Origin: Cyclobacterium xiamenense
Lineage (GTDB): Bacteria; Bacteroidota; Bacteroidia; Cytophagales; Cyclobacteriaceae
Length of the DNA stretch: 41,919 bases
Direction: 5' to 3'
NCBI RefSeq assembly: GCF_009467825.1
Contig: NZ_WIOK01000040.1
Location: 1 to 41,919, forward strand
The position numbers and the translations under genes were made by a program. The notes under the pieces were generated by a model. That model made no database searches. It saw only the letters and a program-made list of their open reading frames with translations, and was not told the DNA's origin. Of the stretch, positions 9,938 to 17,809 are shown piece by piece; position 1 is the first letter of the stretch, and each line of letters opens with the position of its first letter.

Positions 9938-11095
9938 TCAGCGAACCACCGTACGTGGAATGGCTGCAGGGAGGCGACTAAGCATCTCGTTGTTTAGCAA
10001 TTGCGTGACATTGGTAAAGCTGGAAACGTTGATCACGTTATTGTTTTGCCGCCCGATCAATACCACTTCTTCGCCTACATTCACTCCTGTGATGTGGCTA
10101 ATATCAACCATAAACAAGTTCATGTTAATCAAACCCACGATGGGTGCTTTCTTTCCACGGATGAGCACCTGCCCACGGTTGGATAAGGCCCTGGGGTAGC
10201 CATTGGAATATCCCAGCGGAAGCACCGCAATCGTCATTTTTTGTGTGGCCTGAAATGCGGTACCGTAGCCAATAAATTCCCCTTCATTCACTTCCCGAAT
10301 ATCCATCACATCTGTCTTCCAGCTGAAAATCCGTTTCAAAGAAGTATCGGCTTTTTTGTTGGTCTCGTGCAAATGGGAAAAATAGATATCCGGACTGGGC
10401 CAGAATCCATACTGGGCCACACCTATCCGAACCAGGTCGTAGACGGTATCTTTCATCGCCAATGCAGCCGCCGAACAGGCAATGTGCCGCAACTGAGGCA
10501 AGAATTTTTTTTCTTTGCACTGCCGGAGAAATTCCTTGTAGCGTTTGTGCTGCCGATCGATTTTAAATTGATTGCTTGCACTTTCCGCTCCACCAAAATG
10601 GGTACACAAGCCTTCAAAAATGAGCCAGTCGGTATTTTTTTTGAGGTAGGCAAGCGCTTTGGGAAACTCCTTGGTGTGCATTCCGGTTCGATTGGCGCCC
10701 GTTTCTACCTCCAGGTGTATTTTTGCTTTTTTCCCAACCCGCTTTGCGGCTTCCAATGCCTTCGGCAAGCGGTCAAAGTAATAGACAAAAAAAGCTATTT
10801 CATGAGATATTGCCCACTCCAGATCCTCTTCGTAGATGATACCCATGATCAGAATCTCACTTTCCAGCTTGCAAACCTGCAATACCTGTTCTGCCTCAAA
10901 CGAGGAAGCCACGCAAAAATGATTGATTCCACAGCGTTCGGCCATAGGTACGAAGGACTCAATCCCGTGGCCATAGGCATTTGCCTTGACCACAGAAGAG
11001 AGTATGGGTTTCTCACCTATTTTTTTACGGATAAAGTTAACATTGCTCTTATAGGCACTTTGTTTTAATTCAATTCTTGACGAATGTTTTACCAT
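9938..11095 (-). CDS. alr: Alanine racemase-like PLP enzyme, last gene of the ATP-grasp operon
   Basis: A 385-residue fold-type III PLP racemase. Lys37 in SVVKANAYGHG is the PLP lysine, Tyr277 in EFIGYGTAF the opposite acid-base residue, and Arg223 in RIGVAQYG the residue that contacts the pyridine nitrogen. The usual GR(I/V)xMD segment is changed to VGLINMNLFMVDIS, and GYxDGYPR to GYSNGYPR. Its start overlaps the stop of the 665-residue gene by 7 bases, so it is almost certainly translated from the same transcript. In Bacteroidota the cell-wall alanine racemase is usually fused to MurF, so this stand-alone copy may be a specialised amino-acid racemase. Substrate is not shown by the sequence. 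Confidence 0.85.
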   Translation of the reverse strand: MVKHSSRIELKQSAYKSNVNFIRKKIGEKPILSSVVKANAYGHGIESFVPMAERCGINHFCVASSFEAEQVLQVCKLESEILIMGIIYEEDLEWAISHEIAFFVYYFDRLPKALEAAKRVGKKAKIHLEVETGANRTGMHTKEFPKALAYLKKNTDWLIFEGLCTHFGGAESASNQFKIDRQHKRYKEFLRQCKEKKFLPQLRHIACSAAALAMKDTVYDLVRIGVAQYGFWPSPDIYFSHLHETNKKADTSLKRIFSWKTDVMDIREVNEGEFIGYGTAFQATQKMTIAVLPLGYSNGYPRALSNRGQVLIRGKKAPIVGLINMNLFMVDISHITGVNVGEEVVLIGRQNNNVINVSSFTNVTQLLNNEMLSRLPAAIPRTVVR

Positions 11096-13086
11096 TGTTT
11101 TTTAATTTCCAACCATGTATAAGATTTCCCCCAGCTATCTTTGGCCAACTTTCTGACTTTGTCCACTTCCTTCTGAGGAATTGTTTCCATTTTGGAAGCA
11201 GCTTCCAGGTTATTGTAATGAAAGGCATACACCCTGGCGGCAAACTGATAAATAGGCAGGGACGATTCTCCGTGAATTTCTCCCTTTCCGTACACTGAGG
11301 GCTTGATCTCCTGTCCCCAATCCTGTCGGCCTTCGTTGTTGGGGTTTAGGAAATAGGCGCGAACAACGCCGGAAGGATCCTCGTCCACCCGAAGAAGCGA
11401 GACGGCGTGGAAGCCCAGCATTTCGCCTTTGGCCGAGGTGATAAAAATCCCGACGGGATTGGGATATACCAGGCGGTGGCCACCGTTGAAACGTGGATGG
11501 CACATCGTGTAAAACACACGCACAAATCCATCAAAATCGACAATGGCATTTGAAAGGTAGTCGTAAGCGGAGGCAAATCCGATTTGGATCCATTGTCCGT
11601 ACAATCCTGGATTTACCCATTTATGTGGATCCTCTCCCCGCCCGGACGCCCTTCGCATCATCTCGTTATACACCCTGTCAAGCATGGGCACCAGTGTTAC
11701 GGATACCGCATCCAGGTGGTGATCCAGGTTTTGAACCAATCCGGCAGGCGTGGTGGAATAGCTGATTTCCTGACCCTCAAAACGGAAACTGAGATTATCG
11801 TATACCGCTGCCGTTTGTACCATATGAATCAACTTTGCCGGGGCATGCTGGCTCCACATGCTTATGCCCCGCGCACTCTGACATGTGGGGTTATTTCCCT
11901 GTCCTACCCCGAGCGGCTGTCCCAGAATGCGAAAAAGGGCTCCAATCAAGTACTGTTTGGGCGTTACTTTTTCGTGGGGTGTTCGGGTGGATTTCAGGAT
12001 GCGACGGGCGACTTCGGGATGAACGGTGATCTTGGTCAAGTTGAAAAGACCGGAGCGAACCGCTTCCCGCGAAATAATACCATTCTCGAGCATTTTCGCC
12101 AGACCAAAAATACATTGGGCGTTGAAGGGATGAATTACCTGTAAAATCAAGAAACAGACAAAATCCTTGAACTCATTAAACCGCGCAAGACCGGTTGGAT
12201 TCAGGCCCAAACAAACCGGTATCAATTCCTGGTAATCCTTTTTCACCAGGTGCACCAATAACACCGCCTGGTAGGTACTGACTAATCCGAACTGCAACAT
12301 ACTGTTTCCCAACGCACTGGCCTCTTCCTCGAGTGTTTCAATTTTCATTCGGTTAAGCGCTTTTCCATAAGCCAGGTGATCCTTTCCCGCTACTCCCGGG
12401 GAGGGTTTGTAAATCACTCGCTGGAAAGCCAATAGTTCCATATCGGCCGGATCATCCGGATTCAGCTCAATTTTCTCCTTCACCAACGCAATGATTCGAC
12501 GCTGTTTTTCTGTAACTACCGGGCGCTGTTCACAAATAAGGGTTAACTCTTCTACCAACTTGGACTTTACTTTTGAAAGCTCAATTTTTTCCAAAATAAA
12601 CTGGAAAAGTGCATGAACCTTGGTGAGTTCATGCGCACTCATGGCGAGGCGGGTCTCCTCTTGGGGTTCGTTGAAGACAAACTCCAAGTTGTGCACCAGT
12701 ACTTCCTGGAGGTAGCTGTCCGCTTCCTCCTGCTGTTCCTCACTGCCTGCGATCTCTCCTTCCAGCAATGCAAGCATACGCAGCTCGCTCAGGAGTTCGA
12801 TGGTAGAATTGGGGTGACCACTTTTGTAGGTGCCATTGACCAATTGGGGCACCAGCTTATCCGGGTGTTCCCAGGGACCGCCTTTGAAAATTCCTGCTTC
12901 GGTTAGGTCAGGAATGCGTTGGTAAACCTCACGGATTCCCTGTAGTGTCCCACACCAGGTATCCAATTGCCCCATAATTTTCTGGGCTTTCTCCCCTCTC
13001 GTCAGCGATGTAGCCGACTTATAATTCTCAAACAACTCGTCAAAAGACGCGAGATTGCTTTCTGAGATCACTCCTTCTTCTTGCAT
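11089..13086 (-). CDS. Unrecognised 665-residue protein with a predicted papain-like C-terminal half
   Basis: I do not recognise this family by name. No signal peptide or membrane segment is seen. Residues 1-380 look mostly helical and charged. The C-terminal half has the order expected for a papain-fold cysteine enzyme: Gln396 six residues before Cys402 in QGNNPTCQSARG (the same spacing as papain Gln19 and Cys25), then His560 in GFHAVSLLRVDED at the start of a hydrophobic strand, then Asn581/583/584 before a Trp-Gly in NPNNEGRQDWG. This would be a Cys-His-Asn triad, either a protease, an amidase or an acyl/peptidyl transferase. It is the middle gene of an operon: 25 bases after the ATP-grasp gene and overlapping the racemase by 7. 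The papain assignment is my inference from motifs. Confidence 0.8.
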   Translation of the reverse strand: MQEEGVISESNLASFDELFENYKSATSLTRGEKAQKIMGQLDTWCGTLQGIREVYQRIPDLTEAGIFKGGPWEHPDKLVPQLVNGTYKSGHPNSTIELLSELRMLALLEGEIAGSEEQQEEADSYLQEVLVHNLEFVFNEPQEETRLAMSAHELTKVHALFQFILEKIELSKVKSKLVEELTLICEQRPVVTEKQRRIIALVKEKIELNPDDPADMELLAFQRVIYKPSPGVAGKDHLAYGKALNRMKIETLEEEASALGNSMLQFGLVSTYQAVLLVHLVKKDYQELIPVCLGLNPTGLARFNEFKDFVCFLILQVIHPFNAQCIFGLAKMLENGIISREAVRSGLFNLTKITVHPEVARRILKSTRTPHEKVTPKQYLIGALFRILGQPLGVGQGNNPTCQSARGISMWSQHAPAKLIHMVQTAAVYDNLSFRFEGQEISYSTTPAGLVQNLDHHLDAVSVTLVPMLDRVYNEMMRRASGRGEDPHKWVNPGLYGQWIQIGFASAYDYLSNAIVDFDGFVRVFYTMCHPRFNGGHRLVYPNPVGIFITSAKGEMLGFHAVSLLRVDEDPSGVVRAYFLNPNNEGRQDWGQEIKPSVYGKGEIHGESSLPIYQFAARVYAFHYNNLEAASKMETIPQKEVDKVRKLAKDSWGKSYTWLEIKKQW

Positions 13087-13111
13087 AAAATTGGTTTACT
13101 TAAACTCGATT

Positions 13112-14332
13112 CTAGTGATAAAAATCCACATTTTCGTAATGCAGCAATAATTCTGTCATCCGATCGGGATCCTCTCCCTTAAAATTGACTGTTCCAAAAT
13201 GGTTGCCAAAGCCTTCCCGATCGCTAATTTTCTGGCTGCTTAATGGCGGTACCAGGTTGTGATCCAGAAAATAGGACTCTTCCTTCAATTCTTCTGGAAT
13301 CACCAATTTGGAAATCTGATTTTTATGTGGGTAAATCATCACATTTCCATAGAACGTTTCGGGCCGCGCATCCAACGGAGGCAATAGTTGTTGCAATTCC
13401 TCTTCGGTAAGCTCGGGATCGTGGCACATAACGAACGCAGCCAGTGCATCAAAGCCATAGGCCTGACCGCAAAGTTCAAGAATGTGCCCGCCGGGAATCC
13501 GGCATGCCACCTCTCCAAAGCTCAATTCATCGTTTTCTGTCAAAAACCATTCGGGATGGATCATGCCGTATTGAATACCAAATAAATCAACCAGCTTTTG
13601 CATTTCTTTCAATATCTTCTCCCTTTTGGTATGTAGGTAATTTCCCTCGGGGATAAAGTTGGAGTACCCAAGCTTTACGTATTCGGTGATATTCATAAAC
13701 CGGATTTTCCCACCGTGGATAAATGCCTCACAGCTGAATTCTCGTCCGGGCAAATGGCTTTCCGCCAGACAGGGGAATTCATCGTCCTGGCATTTGGTAT
13801 CGATATCGGATTGTGAGCGCAGCAACCGGTGTCCGACCGTTCCCGCCGAAGCAAATGGCTTGATGTGAACCCAACTGTCCTCTTCTCCGTCAATTTGCAG
13901 GTTGGCCTGGTTGAGCCTATTCATGAAGTTTTTAACACCCTCTTTGTTGTATACCTCTTCAAAAAGTCCTACCCGCAATCCGCCGATCAACGCTTTTCTT
14001 TTCATCATCGCTTTGTTTCGAAAAAGGAAAGCCCGATTCAACACCCGGGGATCATCCCGGTACAGGGAATTCAGTGCCCCAGCCCATTCCACCGTTTCTT
14101 CAAAGAGAGGAACCGCCACGTCTGCACCGAAGGCATCCAATTTTACCTTTAAATCCAGCGAATTCGACGAATCGCTCCATTCATTAAACGCGTAAGAAAC
14201 AAACGGAATGCTGTGCTCCTTCGCATATTCCTCAAAATCCGGGTAAGAAACTACCACATACGGTTTGTTGAGCTTTTGCATACTTTCTATGACGGGCAAA
14301 CTCCAGCCCATTAATGCAAAACATTTTGCCAT
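13112..14332 (-). CDS. ATP-grasp family carboxylate-amine ligase
   Basis: A 406-residue ATP-grasp protein. Residues 1-95 form a Rossmann-like preATP-grasp domain (AKCFALMGWSLPVIESM, with VAVPLFEET). About 105-300 is the ATP-grasp core: Lys107 in FRNKAMMKRKA, Lys158 in WVHIKPFASAGT, acidic residue Glu261 in IHPEWFL, and Glu274 with Arg278 in GEVACRIPGGH, the metal and phosphate-binding pattern typical of the carbamoyl-phosphate-synthetase-like and amino-acid-ligase branch. The family activates a carboxylate as acyl phosphate and joins it to an amine. It is the first gene of the operon with the papain-like protein and the racemase, which points to a peptide or amino-acid conjugate. No substrate can be assigned. 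Confidence 0.85.
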   Translation of the reverse strand: MAKCFALMGWSLPVIESMQKLNKPYVVVSYPDFEEYAKEHSIPFVSYAFNEWSDSSNSLDLKVKLDAFGADVAVPLFEETVEWAGALNSLYRDDPRVLNRAFLFRNKAMMKRKALIGGLRVGLFEEVYNKEGVKNFMNRLNQANLQIDGEEDSWVHIKPFASAGTVGHRLLRSQSDIDTKCQDDEFPCLAESHLPGREFSCEAFIHGGKIRFMNITEYVKLGYSNFIPEGNYLHTKREKILKEMQKLVDLFGIQYGMIHPEWFLTENDELSFGEVACRIPGGHILELCGQAYGFDALAAFVMCHDPELTEEELQQLLPPLDARPETFYGNVMIYPHKNQISKLVIPEELKEESYFLDHNLVPPLSSQKISDREGFGNHFGTVNFKGEDPDRMTELLLHYENVDFYH

Positions 14333-14576
14333 TTCGTTTTATCTGTTTGGTTCAACTAGTCCATGCAACAAAAAACAGGCTAAAGTCAATTTATAGAAAA
14401 ATTTAAAAAAAACTTCCTAATAAAATGAATAAATGTCTTTAAATAATTAAAAATATAACCATTAATTTAAATTTATACCTTTAATTAATCCTGAGAAATT
14501 CAAGAAGCAAAACGACTGGCATTGCATAGAACAAGACCGCTGCATGGCCGACTGCAATATCTGGGTCCAAAATTTG

Positions 14577-14584
14577 TATATTTG
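14577..14584 (+). promoter_or_regulatory. Candidate -7 promoter element (TATATTTG)
   Basis: TATATTTG matches the Bacteroidota -7 consensus TAnnTTTG exactly and faces the arginine cluster. No convincing -33 TTG is seen about 19 bases upstream, so the promoter call is tentative. It is overlapped by the palindrome at 14579-14592. Confidence 0.35.
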
Positions 14585-14592
14585 ATCAAATA
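14579..14592. promoter_or_regulatory. Candidate operator, 14-base perfect palindrome
   Basis: TATTTGATCAAATA is a perfect inverted repeat that shares six bases with the candidate -7 element. A dimeric repressor bound here would block that promoter. It could serve the arginine genes on the right or the ATP-grasp operon on the left. It does not match the classical ARG box closely, so the regulator is unknown. In AT-rich DNA a palindrome of this length can also arise by chance. Confidence 0.35.
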
Positions 14593-14615
14593 AATAAATA
14601 TTTGTATGGTTTAAA

Positions 14616-14726
14616 ATGAAAAAAGAAACGCACATAGCATCCAACCCCTACCTGGCCCATACGAATCTTTTTGGGTATCCGGTTCTGTTTCCTTTAAAGA
14701 CCTTTCGGACTGTTTTCAGGGCATAG
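14616..14726 (+). CDS. Small 36-codon ORF, possible leader peptide
   Basis: An ATG 32 bases after the candidate -7 element opens a 36-residue frame (starts MKKETHIASNPYL, ends TFRTVFRA) that stops at TAG 14724-14726. The last seven codons contain two arginines, and the stop codon lies inside two mutually exclusive short stems followed by a T-rich run, which recalls a transcription attenuator. The number of arginine codons is low and the stems are short, so this may be chance. No homolog is known to me. Confidence 0.25.
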   Translation: MKKETHIASNPYLAHTNLFGYPVLFPLKTFRTVFRA

Positions 14727-14743
14727 TCCCTGTCTTATTTTTA
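14717..14743 (+). terminator. Weak attenuator-like hairpin
   Basis: CAGGG (14717-14721) pairs with CCCTG (14728-14732) and is followed by TCTTATTTTTA. An alternative stem GGACT (14707-14711) with AGTCC (14725-14729) would exclude it. The arrangement is that of a terminator/antiterminator pair at the end of the small ORF, but both stems are only five pairs. Confidence 0.25.
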
Positions 14744-14869
14744 TGTATCCTACGTGGATGCATCCATTTCGAAAGCACGTATACACTCATTTCAACCAAA
14801 CCTTCTTCGGGCTGTTCGCCGGAAAGCACTTCAAAATTGAAATGCGAATAAGCCCCAATCCATGTTGCC

Positions 14870-15571
14870 ATGTCGAACCAGAAATTTACAATAAAACCCG
14901 CATCGGGAGAGCACGGTCATTACGCTGAGATCATTACTCAGGAAATGGAACGTTCGGCACAAGCCCGGGGTACAGGAATCGCCAAAAGGTCTCCCGAATA
15001 CATTCGGACAAAAATGAATGAAGGAAAAGCAGTAATCGCACTTACCAAATCGGGAGAATGGGCGGGGTTTTGCTACATCGAAGCCTGGGGACACGGAAAG
15101 TTCGTGGCCAATTCGGGGCTGATTGTTGCGCCGGAATTCAGAAAGCACGGATTGGCCAGAGAAATAAAACGAGAAGTCTTTAAGCTTAGCCGAAAAAAAT
15201 ACCCCGATGCCAAGATCTTCGGGCTCACAACCGGGGCAGCCGTTATGAAGATCAACTCCGAATTGGGCTACTATCCGGTAAGTTATTCGGACCTTACCAC
15301 CGATGACGATTTTTGGAAAGGATGCCAAAGCTGCGTGAATTATCCCATTCTCATGAGCAAAAACCGATCAAACTGCTTGTGTACGGCCATGCTCTACGAA
15401 CCTAAAAGCGTAAAAAAGGCGGAGCAAAAGAAGCTTTCCTCGGAATTTAAAAAGAATCTCAGCCTTTTTGAACGATTGATTAAAATCAAACGGGCCATGT
15501 TTCTTAATATTGCCAAAGGAAAGCGAAATGCACTGGCGAAGGTCAAAGGAAAAGTAAATCAATCATCCTAA
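14870..15571 (+). CDS. GNAT-family N-acyltransferase, candidate first enzyme of arginine synthesis
   Basis: A 233-residue GNAT protein. The acyl-CoA-binding motif is visible in VAPEFRKHGLAREI (about 84-97), followed by the typical FGLTTGAAVMKINSELGY segment. The C-terminal 60 residues are basic and outside the core. It is the first gene of the arginine cluster, 45 bases before argG. Bacteroidota lack the classical argA and argJ in this cluster, and the GNAT at this place is the usual candidate for N-acylation of glutamate (acetyl or succinyl). That role is inferred from position; the acyl donor is not shown by the sequence. Confidence 0.8.
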   Translation: MSNQKFTIKPASGEHGHYAEIITQEMERSAQARGTGIAKRSPEYIRTKMNEGKAVIALTKSGEWAGFCYIEAWGHGKFVANSGLIVAPEFRKHGLAREIKREVFKLSRKKYPDAKIFGLTTGAAVMKINSELGYYPVSYSDLTTDDDFWKGCQSCVNYPILMSKNRSNCLCTAMLYEPKSVKKAEQKKLSSEFKKNLSLFERLIKIKRAMFLNIAKGKRNALAKVKGKVNQSS

Positions 15572-15616
15572 GTCAAAAGTTGCTCGCGGCGACGTTTGCA
15601 AACAGTAAGATACATT

Positions 15617-16813
15617 ATGAAAAAAGTAGTTTTAGCATACAGCGGTGGATTGGATACCACATTTTGTGCCATTTATTTGAGTCAGGAAAAAGGCTACGAG
15701 GTACATGCGGTACTAGTCAATACCGGTGGTTTTGCGCAAGAGGAATTGGAACGTATTGAAGAGCGGGCCAAAAAATTAGGCGTAGCTTCGTTTAAAGTAT
15801 TGGATGTAACCCAAACCTACTACCAGGAGGTACTCAAGTACCTGATTTTCGGCAACGTACTGAAAAACCAAACCTATCCGCTATCGGTCAGTGCCGAACG
15901 GATCCTACAGGCCAAAGCACTGGCAGAATACGCCAAAAGCATCGGAGCAACCGCTGTGGCTCACGGAAGTACCGGGGCGGGTAATGATCAGGTTCGGTTT
16001 GATATGATCTTTCAAACCATCCTTCCCGAGGCGGAAATCATAACGCCCATCCGGGACCTCAAATTGAGCCGGGAAGAGGAGATCAGCTACCTCAAGGAGC
16101 ATCAGGTGCACATGAATTTTGAAAAAGCGGCCTATTCCATCAACAAAGGGATTTGGGGCACGTCTGTGGGGGGTAAGGAGACACTTACCTCGGATCAGGC
16201 CCTGCCGGAAGAAGCCTACCCTACCCAGGTGAGCAAAACCGATCCCGAAATTCTTCGCATTGGTTTTGAAAAAGGTGAGATCAACCGGGTGAATGGAGCG
16301 TTTTTCGCAGATCCGGTAGCCGCGATAATAAAAATACAGGAAATTGCCGGTCCTTTCGGTATCGGGCGAGACATTCACGTAGGCGATACGATCATCGGCA
16401 TCAAGGGCCGTGTGGGTTTCGAAGCAGCTGCTCCACTTGTCATTATTAAAGCACACCAGCTGCTGGAAAAACACACCCTGACCAAATGGCAGTCCTTTTG
16501 GAAAAACCAGCTGTCGGAATTTTACGGAAACCACCTGCACGAAGGCCATTACCTTGATCCGGTGATGCGAAATCTGGAAGCATTTATGGCAGCGACCCAA
16601 ACCTATGTAACCGGGGAAGTGAACGTTCAATTGATGCCCTACCGCTTTAGCATGATCGGTATTCATTCGGACCACGATCTCATGTCGGCAAAGTTTGGCA
16701 GCTATGGAGAGATGAATAAAGGCTATACAGCGGAGGACGTGAAAGGATTTACCCGAATTCTTGGCAATCAAACCGCTATTTTTCACAGCGTAAACCAGGA
16801 AAAGGATGATTAA
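15617..16813 (+). CDS. argG: Argininosuccinate synthase
   Basis: A 398-residue ATP-dependent ligase that joins citrulline and aspartate. The PP-loop SGGLDTTF lies at residues 9-16 and the family-typical segments STGAGNDQVRF and GIWGTSVGG follow. I chose the ATG at 15617 because the protein then begins MKKVVLAYSGGLD, as in the family; a frame open from TTG at 15596 would add seven residues with no family match. Its last 8 bases overlap the start of argC, which implies translational coupling. Confidence 0.96.
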   Translation: MKKVVLAYSGGLDTTFCAIYLSQEKGYEVHAVLVNTGGFAQEELERIEERAKKLGVASFKVLDVTQTYYQEVLKYLIFGNVLKNQTYPLSVSAERILQAKALAEYAKSIGATAVAHGSTGAGNDQVRFDMIFQTILPEAEIITPIRDLKLSREEEISYLKEHQVHMNFEKAAYSINKGIWGTSVGGKETLTSDQALPEEAYPTQVSKTDPEILRIGFEKGEINRVNGAFFADPVAAIIKIQEIAGPFGIGRDIHVGDTIIGIKGRVGFEAAAPLVIIKAHQLLEKHTLTKWQSFWKNQLSEFYGNHLHEGHYLDPVMRNLEAFMAATQTYVTGEVNVQLMPYRFSMIGIHSDHDLMSAKFGSYGEMNKGYTAEDVKGFTRILGNQTAIFHSVNQEKDD

Positions 16814-17768
16814 AACCGGAATCGTTGGAGCCGCTGGCTATACCGGAGGTGAACTCATTCGCCTGCTCGTTCACCATCCCCAGGTGTCGTTGGAATGGAT
16901 CCATAGCAATAGTCAGCAGGGCAAACCGGTGGTGGCCGTACATCCGGATTTAATTGGCGATTCGGAATTGGTTTTCACAAATCAGATTGATACCAAAGGT
17001 CTGGATCTGGTTTTTCTCTGCTTGCCCCATGGTGAAGCCCGGCCTTTTCTGGAGCAGCATACCTTTGGGCAAGAAACAGTCATCATCGATCTAAGTACCG
17101 ATTTTAGGGACGAGTCGCAGGGCTTTGTCTATGGATTGCCCGAGGTGAATGCCTCCCGTATCAAACAGGCGAAGCGAATTGCAAACCCAGGTTGTTTTGC
17201 CACGGGTATTCAGCTGGCTCTGGCACCAGCAGTGAAGGAAGGTTGGTGCGCGGGCCCCTTACACGTCACCGGCATCACGGGAAGTACCGGCGCCGGCAAG
17301 AAACTTAGCCCCACTACCCATTTTAGCGAGCGGACCCAAAACGTATCGGTATACAAACTGTTTACCCACCAGCACCTGAAGGAAATCAACCAAACCTTTG
17401 GCCAGTTGGACTCCGATTTCCATGGACAGGTGTTCTTCGTTCCGTACCGGGGAAATTTTGCCCGGGGCATTTGGGTGACGGCGTATTTTCCTTACAGCGG
17501 CACAGAAGAAGCAGCCCTAGAAGCTTATGCCCATTTCTATAGTCAAGCTGCCTTTACCCATGTGACCCAGCAGGACCTGGACCTCAAGCAAGTAGTCAAC
17601 ACCAACAAATGCCTCGTCCACCTCAAAAAGGAAGCGGGACAGTTGGTGATTTACTCGACCATTGATAACTTGTTGAAAGGAGCCTCCGGGCAGGCGGTCC
17701 AAAACATGAACCTGGCCTTTGGGTTGGACGAGAAACTGGGATTGCAATTGAAAAGTGTGGCGTTTTGA
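16806..17768 (+). CDS. argC: N-acyl-gamma-glutamyl-phosphate reductase
   Basis: A 320-residue NADPH-dependent reductase that converts N-acyl-glutamyl phosphate to the semialdehyde. The Rossmann motif GAAGYTGGELIRL begins the protein, and the active-site Cys130 lies in ANPGCFATG. Length and motifs fit the single-domain ArgC of the non-fused type. It is followed by argD after 41 bases. Confidence 0.96.
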   Translation: MIKTGIVGAAGYTGGELIRLLVHHPQVSLEWIHSNSQQGKPVVAVHPDLIGDSELVFTNQIDTKGLDLVFLCLPHGEARPFLEQHTFGQETVIIDLSTDFRDESQGFVYGLPEVNASRIKQAKRIANPGCFATGIQLALAPAVKEGWCAGPLHVTGITGSTGAGKKLSPTTHFSERTQNVSVYKLFTHQHLKEINQTFGQLDSDFHGQVFFVPYRGNFARGIWVTAYFPYSGTEEAALEAYAHFYSQAAFTHVTQQDLDLKQVVNTNKCLVHLKKEAGQLVIYSTIDNLLKGASGQAVQNMNLAFGLDEKLGLQLKSVAF

Positions 17769-17809
17769 AAAACGACGTCAGTACCAAATAAAAACTTAAC
17801 CTTCGACCA

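Larger units (their letters stand above)
14333..14869. other. Long intergenic region between the ATP-grasp operon and the arginine cluster
   Basis: This 537-base divergent region is AT-rich in its left half (14380-14620). It holds a perfect 14-base palindrome overlapping a Bacteroidota-type -7 element, a 36-codon ORF with two weak alternative hairpins at its end (listed separately), and about 140 bases before the GNAT start in which I see nothing clear. Promoters for both flanking operons should lie here. Confidence 0.6.

Noticed and set aside
10241-11068. Plus-strand open frame opposite the racemase
   Set aside because: Shadow of the alanine racemase gene, whose active-site motifs are clear.
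14462-14644. 60-codon minus-strand open frame in the divergent region
   Set aside because: AT-rich chance frame that runs through the palindrome and promoter-like element; no similarity.
15905-16786. Minus-strand open frame opposite argG
   Set aside because: Shadow of argG; no start context or domain.
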